Source: Flammeovirgaceae bacterium
GTDB taxonomy: Bacteria; Bacteroidota; Bacteroidia; Cytophagales; Cyclobacteriaceae
Direction of reading: 5' to 3'
DNA length: 64,000 nt
Assembly: GCA_016709845.1 (NCBI GenBank)
Contig: JADJMA010000060.1
Coordinates: forward strand, 1-64,000
Under the pieces are notes generated by a model. That model had not been told where the DNA came from. It worked only from the letters and a program-made list of their open reading frames with translations, and searched no databases. This document shows, piece after piece, positions 1 through 10,552 of this stretch. Positions within the stretch are counted from its first letter, which is position 1. The number at the start of each line of letters is the position of its first letter. A program made the translations under genes and the position numbers.

Positions 1-57
1 AAACCAACAAATAGGGGTAAGAGCCCTTTAAGTTGTCATATCACTAAATAAAGCAAA

Positions 58-1138
58 ATGAACAGAAGAATAAAATCAGTATTGCCTATTATTTGCTTAG
101 CTATAATATTTACTTCTTGTCAAGAAGAAGAGTTTGAATTAAGTTCAAATACTAATGATATGTTCCATATACAAAAATGGCGACTATTATACCTGTTTTA
201 GTTAGAGGCAATACTGCAAGCAAAAAATACTACTTTATATCCAAGAGGTCCTCTGGCTATGCTTCCTTGGATTTCGCGAAAGTAGATTTTCCCCAATGGA
301 AAAATTCTCTCGAAAATGATTATGCCATTGCATACTACGACCAACGAGGAACTGGCAATAAGCAAGGTAATTTTTCGCAGGGAGACCTTGTGTTATCAAC
401 CTGGATCGAGGATTTGCACAAAGTTTCATTGTTTTTGGAAAAAGCATATGGTGCAGAAATTATCATGATGGGGCATAGCTTCGGAGGTGATTTAATGTAC
501 AGGTATATGATTGCAAAAGGTAGTTCCGCTGTACCTTCCAAATATATCTCGATAGATTCCCCTGTAACAACCGATTCAGATGCGGACACTTTGCGATGGG
601 ATTTTAGAAGAGAATTTCTATTCAATACTGCTAATTTGAAATTTACGGGAATAAACGTATTCCTGAATGGAATGAAGTACTGCAATGGCTGAGCGTTACG
701 CCTGAAATAAAGAAACTAGACGGAGATGACCCCTACCGACTGATGAACCAATGGAATACCTATGTTGAAGAATTAATTTATGTGGATTATCCGGAAAAGA
801 CTGTGAAGGTGACAGATTACCTGAAAATTGTATTTGCTTCAAACTACAATGTACTGCCCTATTTAAATTCAAAAGTACACCGAAGAGTTAGTCTCACGTA
901 TTCTTGACGAAGAGGAAAATGATTTTCTGATGAATAAACTACCCTGATTCAAAATCAAAATATATTAGTTATCGGGGGCAGATACGATGATATATGTCCG
1001 CCTGAAGAGTTAGAATATGTATTCAACCAAATAGGCTCTTCTCAAAAGACGATGAGCATAATTGATTATGCTGGGCATACCCCCTTTGTTGATCAATCCA
1101 ATGAATTTTATTCTATCATCAAGCAATTTGTACAATAA
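58..1138 (+). CDS. Alpha/beta hydrolase lipoprotein (frameshifted)
   Basis: The ATG at 58 opens a lipoprotein signal ending in a lipobox (FTSC, Cys at about residue 20). A frameshift near 175 moves the frame into the catalytic core: an oxyanion region around YYDQRGTG, the nucleophile elbow GHSFGG (about 473-490) and, after more frameshifts between 690 and 960, the acid loop YDDICPPE and the catalytic His in DYAGHTPF near 1075. The order Ser-Asp-His and spacing fit a proline iminopeptidase-like alpha/beta hydrolase anchored in a membrane. The substrate cannot be told. The stop overlaps the next ATG (TAATG at 1136-1140), so the two genes are translationally coupled. Confidence 0.7.
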
Positions 1139-1727
1139 TGAGATATCTACTATTCATAGCCCTTTTGACAACCTGTTCTATTCTTCAGGCTCAAAGTTTA
1201 AGGCCGAAGTCAATTTATGCGTCTTATTTTGGAAATGGTAACGCATCCTGGTTTAAAGTGGAGTTACGTATCAACTCAAATTTTGGGACAAGACCAAAAC
1301 AAGGAAAAATGGAGATAAAAGGATAATTCAAGAAGTATCGAATTAAGTCCAGGTATTGGATTTTTTACCATAAGGATTATCAAACGGGACTTTTTGTTCT
1401 ACCTGAATGGAGTTATTCACGAAAGAATGCAAAAGGAATTCCTAACAGCTGGCATTGGAGCCGGATACATGAGGAACCTTTATTCCAAATGTGTATGACC
1501 TGAATGCTAATGGTGAAATTGAAAGTATTGATGCAGGGTACAATTATTTTTTGACAAATTACTCGATAACTTTTGGCAAGGATCTAAGTGTAAAGAAAAA
1601 TGATACCAATAAGTATTTACATCAAACCGCAGTTGACTTTTTTTTGTATGCCTTGCCAAATGCTACAAACGGTATTTCATATTTTGCCCCGGAACTAGGG
1701 GCAAGTTATAAGTTGACAAAAAATTAA
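1138..1727 (+). CDS. Secreted protein of unknown function, possible outer-membrane barrel
   Basis: It starts with a clear signal peptide (MRYLLFIALLTTCSILQAQ, cleavage after about residue 19). At least two frameshifts (near 1322 and 1490) break the frame. The joined product is about 195 residues, with alternating hydrophobic/polar stretches such as IELSPGIGFFTIRI and a C-terminal FAPELGASYKL segment that resembles a beta-barrel end. I do not recognise a family. It is coupled to the hydrolase upstream by a TAATG overlap, so the two probably form one transcript. Confidence 0.5.
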
Positions 1728-1860
1728 ACAAAATAGAGGATTGCATAAAAATGTTTGTCACCAAAGGGATCCATCCAGAAAAAACGAAGGCATAACAACC
1801 GCAATTGTGGGAAGACGAATAAAATTGACAATAGTTGACCAATAAAAATATCAAGTGGAA

Positions 1861-2541
1861 CCAGAAGAAATTAACACAAAAGACATTTTTAACTACGACA
1901 ATTTGATGGTCGAAATCCCAAGTGGAAGAATTGAATTGAGAGACGATAGAACAAAACAAAGATAGACTGTTGAGATAGACCCGATTTTGCTTGCAAAATT
2001 TCCAGTAACGCAAGAATTATATTTTGCAATAACAAATGAAGATCCAAGTATTACTTGGAAAGAGGATATCATTTTTTGTAATAATTTATCAGTCAAGACT
2101 GGATTAAATTCTTATTATCTAATTCAAGAAGATAACGAAACAATAATCTTTTGATATTAAGGCAGACGGATTTCGTTTGCCGACAGAAGCGGAATAGAAT
2201 ATTCTTGTAAAGCTGGGACAACTGGAATTAGATATGGAGAACTAAAAAAATATTGCTTGGTATAAAGACAACTCGTCAATGACACCGAATATCGTTGGAC
2301 AGAAAGAACCAAATGCTTGGGACTATACGATATGTTCGGCAATGTCTGGGAATGGTGTTCGGACATTTATGACGAAACAGTTTATGGCTCATACAGAATT
2401 TTTAGAGGTGGCGGTTGGGCAGACGAGGAACGAAGTGTAATGTCGACAACAAGAAGAAGAAGTCATCCATTAAAATTTAAAATTGATGACCTTGGATTTA
2501 GAATTGCAAAAACAAAACAGAAAAAAAATGACGAACCATAA
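1861..2541 (+). CDS. Formylglycine-generating-enzyme/SUMF1-like domain protein, frameshifted
   Basis: Fragments in several frames line up with the FGE-sulfatase fold: VEIDPILLAKFPVTQELY (about 1975-2028), DGFRLPTEAE (about 2165), GLYDMFGNVWEWC (2317-2355), RIFRGGGWADEE (about 2395) and the closing GFRIAK. The family includes formylglycine-generating enzymes and many proteins with other or unknown roles. The start is uncertain because the 5' end is broken; 1861 is the first codon of the clearly aligned frame. There is no sulfatase gene nearby, so a role in sulfatase maturation is not supported. It sits just before the SnoaL-like gene in the same cassette. Confidence 0.65.
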
Positions 2542-2554
2542 CAGCCATTTTAAA

Positions 2555-2980
2555 ATGAAAAGTAATAAAGAAATAGTCTCAGAATTTATAAACGCTACAA
2601 ATCAAAAAGAATGGGATAGGGTTTTGTCTTTGGTTCACAGCGATTTTATTAGACATAGTTCCTCTGAACCTAAAGAAATAAAAACAAATATTGGCTTAGT
2701 TAATTTTCATAAGGCAGAGATAGAAACATTTCCAGACTTGCAAGAAAAAATAATTTTTGCAGTTCAAGAAGGTGACTTGGTTGCTGCCAGAATAAATTTT
2801 TCGGGCACACAATTAGGACAACTCATAAACTTTCCACCGACTGGTAAAAAACTAATAGCAGATTTCAATTGCTTCTTTCGTGTGACAGAAGAAAGAATAA
2901 AAGAGAGTTGGGTTGAGTATGACAACTTAAACGGACTTATTCAACTTGGACACTACAAATTAAATGAAGAAAACAATTGA
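2555..2980 (+). CDS. SnoaL-like / ester cyclase family protein
   Basis: An intact 141-codon frame. The start at 2555 is preferred because the product then begins with the usual first helix (SNKEIVSEFINATNQKEW) of NTF2-fold SnoaL-like proteins; the open frame extends 24 codons further upstream but overlaps the FGE gene. Other family features are the helix HKAEIETFPDLQEK, the strand EGDLVAARINFSGTQ and the core FPPTGKKLIADFNCFFRVTEERIKE. These proteins are small alpha+beta barrels, some binding polyketide or lipid-like ligands; the ligand here is unknown. It is the last gene before the first attC-like site. Confidence 0.75.
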   Translation: MKSNKEIVSEFINATNQKEWDRVLSLVHSDFIRHSSSEPKEIKTNIGLVNFHKAEIETFPDLQEKIIFAVQEGDLVAARINFSGTQLGQLINFPPTGKKLIADFNCFFRVTEERIKESWVEYDNLNGLIQLGHYKLNEENN

Positions 2981-2997
2981 TAAAAAGAACAACGACC

Positions 2998-3128
2998 CGC
3001 TAACAAAATGCATAAGCAATGGCGGGGTTCAGTGTAATTTTGTAGTTTAGTTTTTCAAATTACGTTTGGTATCGTGGGACAGTGACGCGCTTTCGAACTC
3101 CCGCCACTAGCATGCACCAACGTTGGTA
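2998..3128 (+). repeat. attC-like site 1
   Basis: R'' is CGCTAAC (2998-3004) and R' is GTTGGTA (3122-3128). The stem pairs TGCAT with ATGCA and TGGCGGG with CCCGCCA. The loop holds GGGGTTCAGTGTAA and the conserved CGTGGGACA. The loop belongs to the same subtype as sites 7 and 9. R'' predicts that this cassette opens with GTTAGCG; no such opening is found to the left, so the first cassette probably begins outside the window. Confidence 0.8.
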
Positions 3129-3390
3129 CAATGGGGCCGGACAAATTTGTGTCTCAAAAAAACGGACTACACCCTACTAACAAGATTTCCCACAGGGACA
3201 AGTGAACGGCTTTGCAGACAACGGACTTGAAAAGTCAAACGTGGGTTAGACTAAAATAAATAAAGCCGACCCTTCGCATTTTTAAGAAAATTGAGCTTCG
3301 ACTTCCTCACATTTGGCACATGCCATAGCTGCGCAAACCCACCGCGGCACCAAAGCTATGGCAAAAGCCAAATTCTTTACCCGACAATCA
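3129..3390 (+). repeat. Flank element A, copy 1 (5' flank of the PadR/permease cassette)
   Basis: This stretch has no convincing ORF but is a diverged copy of 16551-16830. Shared blocks in order are GGCCGGACAAATTTGTG, GGGACAAGTGAACGGCTT, GACCCTTCGCATTTTTAAGA and a long hairpin. The hairpin has nested arms ATTTGGC/GCCAAAT and GCCATAGCT/AGCTATGGC (about 3309-3371). Both copies start right at an R' box of an attC-like site. Similarity stops just after the hairpin. The remaining 3391-3602 holds nothing I can identify. Confidence 0.75.
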
Positions 3391-3602
3391 ACAATCAAAA
3401 CGGTAATCGCTGCGTGTTTCGACTTGAGCCATTTTAACTCAATAGTCCTGCATTGTATAAAGAAATATAGATTACCATGCCCGAACGTATTCTGTTCACC
3501 TGCGGACACCCGCTAAACCACAAACCCTTCATTCATTGATTATCTTGATGTTTTTTAATTTGGCATGATTATTCCTACATTTAGAAAATATTATTAGTCA
3601 GT

Positions 3603-3908
3603 ATGAAAAAATATTATCTCGGTGAGTTTGAAGAAATTGTTCTATTGACCATCGGCATCCTGAACAAGCAGGCATACGGAGTTTCAATCAAGAATGAAAT
3701 CGAAGCCCGGCTAAAGCGAGACGTTAGCATGGGCGGAATGCATACTGCCTTACTACGACTAGAAGACAAGGGATACATCCGTTCTTCAAACGGAGAAGCC
3801 ACTGAAGAAAAGAGCAGGTCGGCCACGAAAATATTTTGAGATCACCGCCTGGGCAAGCGAGCGATTGAGCACACGAAAGCACAACAGGAGGAATTGTGGA
3901 AAGCTTAA
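3603..3908 (+). CDS. PadR family transcriptional regulator (one frameshift)
   Basis: It begins MKKYYLGEFEEIVLLTIG, the usual opening of Cytophagales PadR regulators, followed by the winged helix (YGVSIKNEIEARLKRDVSMG, TALLRLEDKGYIRS). A one-base indel near 3832 breaks it; in the next frame the C-terminus continues KYFEITAW and HTKAQQEELWKA to the stop at 3906-3908, about 101 residues in all. PadR proteins of this type are dimeric repressors usually encoded directly upstream of an FtsX-like ABC permease, as here, and probably control it. Confidence 0.85.
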
Positions 3909-3996
3909 TACCAAAGATTGTCTTGGATGCTAAAATAATGGGCTCTTTCCAGTAACAAGTACTACATTTGTAAACGACCGTCAGCTATTAAACAAA

Positions 3997-6637
3997 ATGA
4001 AGTTTGGAAAATAAGAATAGCCATCCACCCAAGTCTTTTGAAAATATTCCGTTGTTACTGCCACCCCAAAACTGTTGGATCACATTGAAGGGGGGATTTG
4101 ATAGAGGTGTATCAGCAGCGGTCGGAAAAACTCCGGGAAGAGAAAGGCAGATATAAAATTTATTCTTGATGTGCTGCTGCTCTTTCGTCCGCGGATCATT
4201 AAACCCATGGAAGGATATCAAAACCTAAACACGTACGGCATGTATAAAAAATTACTTCAAAATCAGTATCCGAAACATTTTTAAGCATAAGATGATTTCG
4301 TTAATCAACGTGTTTAGTTTGGCCATAGGGCTCGCGGCAGTGTAGCCATTTATTTGTTTGTGTCTGACGAACAAAGTTTTGATGCCTTTCATTCACAAAG
4401 GAGAACATCTATCGCTTGGATGAAGTACAGAAATTTACAGGCACAAATGAGCAAAAAGTAGCTCTATCAATGCCAGGCATGGCGCCTGCCATGAAACAAG
4501 AATTCCCGGAAGTAAAAACTTATGTCAGACTTTGGTTGCATGACAAGCAACTGCTTACTATAGGTGAAACAGAAACAACTTGTGAATAATGTGTTCGTAG
4601 CAGACAGCACCCTTCTTGATGTTTTGATTTTCTATTGCTGCTGGGCGATGTCAACACATGTCTGGATCGGCCACTAACCATCTTACTCACCGAGTCAACT
4701 GCTTTAAAGTTTTTCAAATCGGCAAGCGAAGCACTTCACAAAACCGTTTTCTGGGATGGCCGGGACTATGAGATTACCGGCATATTAAAAGATACGCCCG
4801 AAAATTCGCATATTCAATTTGGTGCGGTAATGTCGATGGTAACTTACACGACCGGCCAGAATAACGTGAATAATTCCTGGGGTGGGAATTGGATGACTAC
4901 CTATTTATTGCTGGAACCGCACTCAAATATTGTCGCTATGGAAGAAAAATTTCCGGCATTTATGTCGCGGCATATGGACAACCCGGATATCAATACCACG
5001 TATAAGTTATTCCTCCAACGCCTTGATGATGTTCATCTCGCTTCGAACGATATTGAACATGACTACATCAACTATCGTAAGTTCAATGGTTCATACCTGA
5101 CCATATTCTATGTCATTGCCGGTTTATATTATTGATAGCGGCCGTGAATTTTATGAACCTCACCACCGCGCGCATCGCATCGCTGGAAAGAAATTGGTGT
5201 GCGCAAATCCATCGGGCAAAAAAGTTCAACTGTTTGGTCAGTTTATTTTTGAATCGGTTATGTTGGCGTGCCTCGCGTTATTGGCGGCCTTGTTGCTAGA
5301 TTCACTTTTTATACCTGCACTCAACGAACTGATTGGTCGTAAGCTCAGTATGCTACCGTTGCTACAAAATGGTTGGCAATTGGCTGGTGTGGTTTTAGTA
5401 ACGCTTTTTTTGGGAATCCTTACGGGTATTTACCCTTCCTTTTACATGACTTCTTTTGATTTATCACGCGTGATTAAAGGCGGAAGCAAAACTGAGGGAA
5501 AATCGGTATTGCGAAGCACACTCGTGGTTATACAATTTGGGTTAGCAATTGCTATGGTTGTGAGTACGCTCATTGTAGTTCAGCAACTATGGTTCATGAA
5601 GGAGTCAGACATTGGATTCGATAAGGAACAAATTCTTTTGGTAACCATGAACACCGAAGCCAATCAAAAATTTGAAACCATTAAATCAGAACTCCAAAAG
5701 CAATCTATGATTCGCGGAGTGACGGCCAGCGGGCAGCGCCTGGGAAATAACTTTCATCAAGGGGGTTTTAAAGTACAGTCAGATACTGGAGTTGTATCCA
5801 TTACGCCATCCAATGTAAATGTGGATTACGATTATCTAAATGTTTATGGCATGGAAATAAAAGAAGGTCGCGGGTTCTCAAAAGACAACAGCTGGGATAT
5901 TAACGGGTTGGCCTACGTAATCAATGAGTCACTTGCCAAAGAGTTAAACTTGAAAGAACCCATCGGCACTAAAGCCGGGCATGATTGGTATCATAACGAT
6001 TCACTGGGCTCTATAATCGGTGTTGTTAAAGATTTTAACTTTAATTCTCTTCACTATAAAGTTAACACACTGGCGCTAGTCGTTCACCGAGAATGGGGTT
6101 ACAATGAGCTATCAGTAAAGATTGAAAAAGGACGCACGGAAGAAGGCATTGCTGCTGTAAAGAAAGTATGGGATGAACTCGTGCCCTCCTTTCCTTTTGA
6201 TTATACTTTTTAGATGCACACTTTGAAGAAGTCTATCGGTCAGATAAACAAATGAGTGCAGTGGTGGCCATCATGGCCGGCTTATCAATTTTGATTTCCT
6301 GTTTAGGATTGTTCGGTTTAGCCGCCATTACCATCGAAAGAAAGACCAAAGAAATTGGTGTGCGCAAAGTACTAGGAGCCACCGAAAGCCAGATTACGTT
6401 GCTTTTATCACGCAATTTTGCACTATTGATTGCTCTAGCCTTTTTTGATTGTAGAGTCCACTTACCTATTTCGCCTTGCATCGATGGCTGGAAAGCTTCG
6501 CTTATCGAATTAACATCAACCCAATCGTCTTCTTGATTGGCGGTACCCTGGCTTTCGAAATTGGGTTAATTACAATCAGTTTCCACACTATCCGGTCCGC
6601 ACGGGCGAATCCTGTAAAGGCGTTAAGGTACGAATAG
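3997..6637 (+). CDS. FtsX/MacB-type ABC transporter permease with permease-prefix domain (frameshifted)
   Basis: The N-terminus (about 4010-4230) matches the prefix domain of PadR-linked permeases: NSHPPKSFE, LLDHIEG, IEVYQQRSEKL and IIKPMEGYQNLNTYG. The first transmembrane region follows near 4250-4350 (MISLINVFSLAIGLA in shifted frames). Next comes the periplasmic MacB-like core domain (ALSMPGMAPAMKQEFPEV, then 4635-5135), three helices with the coupling segment around 5200-5480, a second core domain (5640-6210) and the final FtsX helices (ISCLGLFGLAAITIERK, GVRKVLGA, then RANPVKALRYE). About 870 residues, split by at least six indels. It lacks its ATPase, which is normally encoded elsewhere. 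It is probably repressed by the adjacent PadR. Confidence 0.85.
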
Positions 6638-6792
6638 AAAACTCTTAGTCTCATGTCAATAAATTCAGCCTTACGGAGAGTCATAATTTTATCTATGTGG
6701 AATTGTAAATGGTTCTATTAGTGTTGGATTGATTCCCACTTTAAAGGTTAATAATGCATCATGCAAATGACTTATTTACTATTAGTCTAGTC

Positions 6793-6980
6793 GCACACAC
6801 ATTACCTGGCCGCGCATCCTACCCAAAACCAAAGCCAGTCAATAAAGTGTGCTTAGTGTAAGTGCGACAAAGTGGCTATTGAAAAATGCCCAACACGCAA
6901 ACTTTCAATAAAGAGTGAAGTAAAATTAACGGGTGACCGGAATGGAGGTTACGAATGAAGTGTGGACAAGGGCCCTACAG
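6793..6980 (+). repeat. Flank element B, copy 1 (3' flank of the PadR/permease cassette)
   Basis: A non-coding stretch matching 23489-23690. It opens with a hairpin (GCACACACATT and CTGGC pairing with GCCAG and AATAAAGTGTGC, 6793-6852). Shared blocks AAAAATGCCC and the end GGGCCCTACAGCTACCAAC follow. The block runs straight into an attC-like R'' in both copies. The short stretch 6638-6792 between the permease stop and this element shows nothing recognisable. Confidence 0.7.
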
Positions 6981-7112
6981 CTACCAACAAAAAGTTTATG
7001 CCAGCTGCGGGTTTGGTGTAGGTATAAAGTTTAGTTTTCTTAATTTCGTTCAGCCACGTGGGACAAAGACACGCTTCGAAAACCGCAGCCGTCATAAACT
7101 CAAACGTTGGCA
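6981..7112 (+). repeat. attC-like site 2
   Basis: R'' TACCAAC (6982-6988) complements GTTGGTA that opens its cassette at 3122. R' is GTTGGCA (7106-7112). The stem is strong: AGTTTATG with CATAAACT and CAGCTGCGG with CCGCAGC, with one or two unpaired bases. The loop contains CACGTGGGACAAAG. Confidence 0.85.
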
Positions 7113-7220
7113 ACAATTGGGTGGCTTCGTGGACAGTGACGGTTAAATTTTCATTGTAGAGACCAAGAGAATAAAAAATATTGTTATTAATTCTACGTTA
7201 GACCACTGCCATTAAGCTAA

Positions 7221-7993
7221 ATGACGATGAATCAATTTACCCTGACAGTAATAATAACAATCTGTTTTTTAAATTCTGCCCTCAGACAAAAGAGGACATA
7301 TTTCGGACTCGAATTTTCGGTAGCTAACGACATTTACGAAATTACCAACAATGGTGATTATCTAGTTAACGTGCCTCTTATTAACGGTCAAGGTGGTTTT
7401 AACTTAAGACAGGAAATAAGCAGAACCTTTTTGTCGAAACAGGGCTGATATTAAAATACTATTGGCAGGGCTTTGGATTCAAAACAATACCTTATTACGG
7501 CAGTACAGGTGATGACCCTTCATGGATAATTCCAGTCCGTTTGGGCCTTAACTTGAATCTCTACAAAGGAAAAATTCAATTAGTTCCCGTTGTTGGATAT
7601 TCATTTGGCATCAACCCACAATATGGCTATGGTTTGGGCTACGGCAAGCAAACATCAGGTACTACGACAATAGATTACAATTACACAGAAACCTGATGTA
7701 TCTCGTTATTTCTCCCTCTTGCAGACAGGTATTGGTTTTGAATTTAAACTCTTCAATACACTGTTATTATCAATCTCTACAAACTATTATAGCGGATTCA
7801 AAAAGACAACGCATTTAGATATCAATTATACCGTAAACAACTCAAACCAAACGACAGGGATTACAGCTATTAGCAAAGGTGAGTTTTGGTGTGTGTGACT
7901 ACAGGGCTAAAATATCCAAATAAGCAATTTTGGACAATGAAGAAAAACTCGGTGGACAGTGAATTCGAAAATATTGAAGTTTGGCTTCGTTGA
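7221..7993 (+). CDS. Outer-membrane beta-barrel-like protein of unknown function (frameshifted)
   Basis: It begins with a hydrophobic signal-like segment (FTLTVIITICFLNSAL). Alternating strands typical of small Bacteroidota barrels follow: TYFGLEFSVANDIYEI, then in the next frame SWIIPVRLGLNLNLYKG, QLVPVVGYSFGINPQYG, LLSISTNYYSGFKK and a final TTGLKYPNKQFW. Indels occur near 7437, 7695 and 7885. The end at 7993 assumes the last frame continues to its stop. No specific family is recognised. It is the only gene of its cassette. The stretch 7994-8073 before the attC-like site holds nothing evident. Confidence 0.55.
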
Positions 7994-8073
7994 CAGTTGA
8001 CTACCTCGTTGACTTGAAACTAATCGACAAATTGGGGGAGTGAACGGCTGACGATTAACGGACGAAACCCAAC

Positions 8074-8207
8074 TGTTGCCAACAGCATGTTTCTGCAATG
8101 GTGCCGTGACGAGTTGTATTAAAGTTTTATCTTCGTTCAACGCTATCGTTTCGTGGGACAGGACGCGGCTTCGATAAGGCACCACCGCAGAAACACAAAC
8201 GTTACAA
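8074..8207 (+). repeat. attC-like site 3
   Basis: R'' TGTTGCCAAC (8074-8083) is the exact ten-base complement of GTTGGCAACA at 7106. R' is GTTACAA (8201-8207). The stem pairs TTTCTGC with GCAGAAA and GGTGCC with GGCACC. The loop contains TCGTGGGACAGGACGCGGCTTCG. Confidence 0.85.
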
Positions 8208-8299
8208 GCAAGTGTAGGACGACCACAAACCGATAGACAAACCGAAAAAAAACAGAAATTAAAATCGTAACTTTACGACCTTAACGAACAGACAAAATA

Positions 8300-9303
8300 T
8301 TGATGGCAAAATCTTTAAATAACAATTTACATAAAGCGAAAGACTCCAAAAATGACGAATTTTATACCGAGCTGACCGACATTGAAAAAGAGTTAAGACA
8401 CTACAAAGAACATTTTAAAGGTAAGACCGTTTTTTGCAACTGTGACGACCCAAGAATTAGTAATTTCTTTCATTACTTCTCATATAATTTTGAAGCATTA
8501 GGACTAAAGAAACTAATCACAACTTGCTACAAAAATCAAGACAGAGATTTGTTCAGCAAACATTATTCAGAAAGTGCAATATATTTAGAATACAATGGCG
8601 ACAAAAATGGCGACAGAATTCCAAACCCAGAAGAAATTGGAATTGTAAAACTTAAAGGCGATGGCGATTTTAGAAGTGCCGAATGTATTGAACTTTTGAA
8701 ACAAGCCGACATAGTTGTAACAAATCCACCGTTTTCATTATTCCGAGAATATATTGCTCAACTTATTGAGTACGATAAAAATTTCTAATCATTGGCAATA
8801 TAAATTCATTATCATACCAAGAAATTTTCAAATCTATAAAAGACAATAAATTATGGATAGGTTACAATTGTGCAAGACACTTCAAAAGACCTGATGGTCT
8901 TTATTTGAAGCGGCAAGGTCATATTGGTACACCAATTTAGACATTGCAAAACGACACGATGATTTTATACTTTTTAAAACTTATTTAGGGTTTGAAAATG
9001 AATATCCTAAATATGAAAATTTTGATGCTATAAATATAGATAAAGCAGAATATATCCCAGTTGATTACAAAGGAATTATGGGTGTTCCTATACATTTTTA
9101 GACAAATACAATCCAGAACAATTTGAAATAATAGGTTTGGGAATTTCAAATTCAGGAATTGAAATAGGTTACAACCTTACAAAGAAGAACATAAAAATTC
9201 AGAAAGGAAATTCAAAAAGGGGTGCAGTTGATGGCGATTTGTATTTCGTCAAAAATGGTAAAAGTTCCTTATGCAAGAATTTTAATCAAGAATAAAAGAG
9301 AAT
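8300..9303 (+). CDS. EcoRI-type adenine-specific DNA methyltransferase (frameshifted)
   Basis: The N-terminus (NNNLHKAKDSKNDEFYTEL, then HYKEHFKGKTVFCNCDDPRI and SNFFHYFSYNF) matches the M.EcoRI family of N6-adenine methylases. The catalytic motif IV is NPPF (8723-8734, about residue 142), followed by SLFREYIAQLI. Frame changes near 8788, 8908, 9100 and 9265 break the rest, in which GYNCARHFKRPDG, ILGLGISNSGIEIGYN-like and PYARILIKNK segments are still visible. The true start may be the second ATG at 8303, and the exact stop is unclear. No EcoRI-like nuclease follows; its partner is a DUF262-HNH gene starting at the 3' end, suggesting an unconventional restriction-modification pair. Confidence 0.8.
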
Positions 9304-10377
9304 ATGAAAATAGAACTCAAAGAAATAACAGTAAGAGAATTAACCAAAGGCTATCAAGACAATCTTGAAAATGGCGTAATTGGCTTTGGTGGTAAGTTAG
9401 ATATTAGACCTCCATATCAACGTGAATTTGTTTATGGAGAAAAAGAACGAAAGGCTGTAATTGACACATTACAAAAGATTTTCCTTTAAATGTAATGTAT
9501 TGGGCAGTTCGTGAAGACGGAAATTTTGAAGTTATTGACGGACAACAAAGAACGATTTCAATTTGCCAATTTGTGAACAAAGATTTTTCAGTAAACGGTT
9601 TAGCATTTCATAACCTAACAGACGACAAGCAAACCAAATTTTAGACTACAAATTGATGGTTTATTTTTGTAGTGGCAAAGACAGTGAAAATTAGAATGGT
9701 TTGAAACTATAAACATAGCAGGAGAGGAACTAAGCAAACAAGAATTACGAAACGCAGTTTATTCAGGTTCTTGGGTTTCAGACGCAAAACGATATTTCTC
9801 TAAAAACAGTCGACCAAAATTAGGCGATGACTATTTAGATGGAGAAGCTAAAAGACAAAAATATTTAGAAACAGCAATTGCTTGGATTTCAAATGATGAA
9901 ATTGAAGCATATATGAGCAAAAATCAACACGAACCAAACGCTAACGAACTTTGGCTTTATTTTCAAGCAGTAATTAGTTGGATTAAAGTAACTTTTCCAA
10001 AGTACCGCAGAGAAATGAAAGGTTTGCCTTGGGGAATTTTGTACAACGAGTTTAAAAACCAAAAGTTTGACCCAAAGAAATTGGAAGAAGAAATCACAAC
10101 TCTAATGTTAGACGAAGACGTTGACAACAAGAAAGGAATTTACTCTTTTGTACTCACTCGTAAAGAAAAGTATTTGAATATCAGAGCATTTTCGGACAAC
10201 CAAAAACGTGAAGCATTTGAACGTCAAAAAGGAGTTTGCGTTAAATGTGGAGTAACATTTGAACTCAACGAAATGGAAGCAGACCACATTACACCTTGGC
10301 ACGAAGGCGGAAAAACAACAGCCGACAATTGCCAAATGTTATGCAGACACGACAATAGAATTAAAAGCGGAAAATGA
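9304..10377 (+). CDS. DUF262 (ParB-like) plus HNH nuclease protein (frameshifted)
   Basis: The N-terminal DUF262 domain shows the substrate-binding/NTPase signatures RPPYQREFVY (about 9409-9438) and, after a frameshift, the DGQQRT box (about 9538). The middle is scrambled by indels at 9488, 9640 and 9690. The C-terminal third is intact and carries a standard HNH: CVKCG (10237), EADHITPWHEGG (about 10279) and NCQMLCRHDN..KSGK at the end. DUF262-nuclease fusions belong to the GmrSD-like group of modification-dependent or DNA-targeting enzymes. Placed directly behind an EcoRI-type methylase in one cassette, it is the likely cutting partner; that pairing is inference. Confidence 0.8.
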
Positions 10378-10394
10378 CGGAAGAAAGAACACCA

Positions 10395-10528
10395 GCTTGT
10401 AACAGCACCTTCAATAAATTGGCGGTTCAGTGCTCCGCAGACAGTTTTGTGGTTAATCAAACATTGGTTCTCCGCATCAACATTTGTGGTGAAAATCGCC
10501 AACTTCTTATAGCCGCAAACCGTTAGCG
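10395..10528 (+). repeat. attC-like site 4
   Basis: R'' GCTTGTAAC (10395-10403) is the nine-base complement of GTTACAAGC at 8201. R' is GTTAGCG (10522-10528). Its stem is the weakest of the set (TTGGCG with CGCCAA and ATAA with TTAT), and the CGTGGGACA loop motif is not preserved. Confidence 0.75.
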
Positions 10529-10552
10529 GTCAGCCCTAAAGACAAATCGACA

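Noticed and set aside
1780..1860. GGCATAACAACC followed by GTTGACC as a possible attC-like site before the FGE gene
   Set aside because: No stem between the boxes, too short, and no cassette opening complementary to its R''.
3282..3516. Opposed 67-75 codon ORFs over flank element A
   Set aside because: The frames are not kept in the second copy of the element (16551-16830), so the conservation is of DNA structure, not protein.
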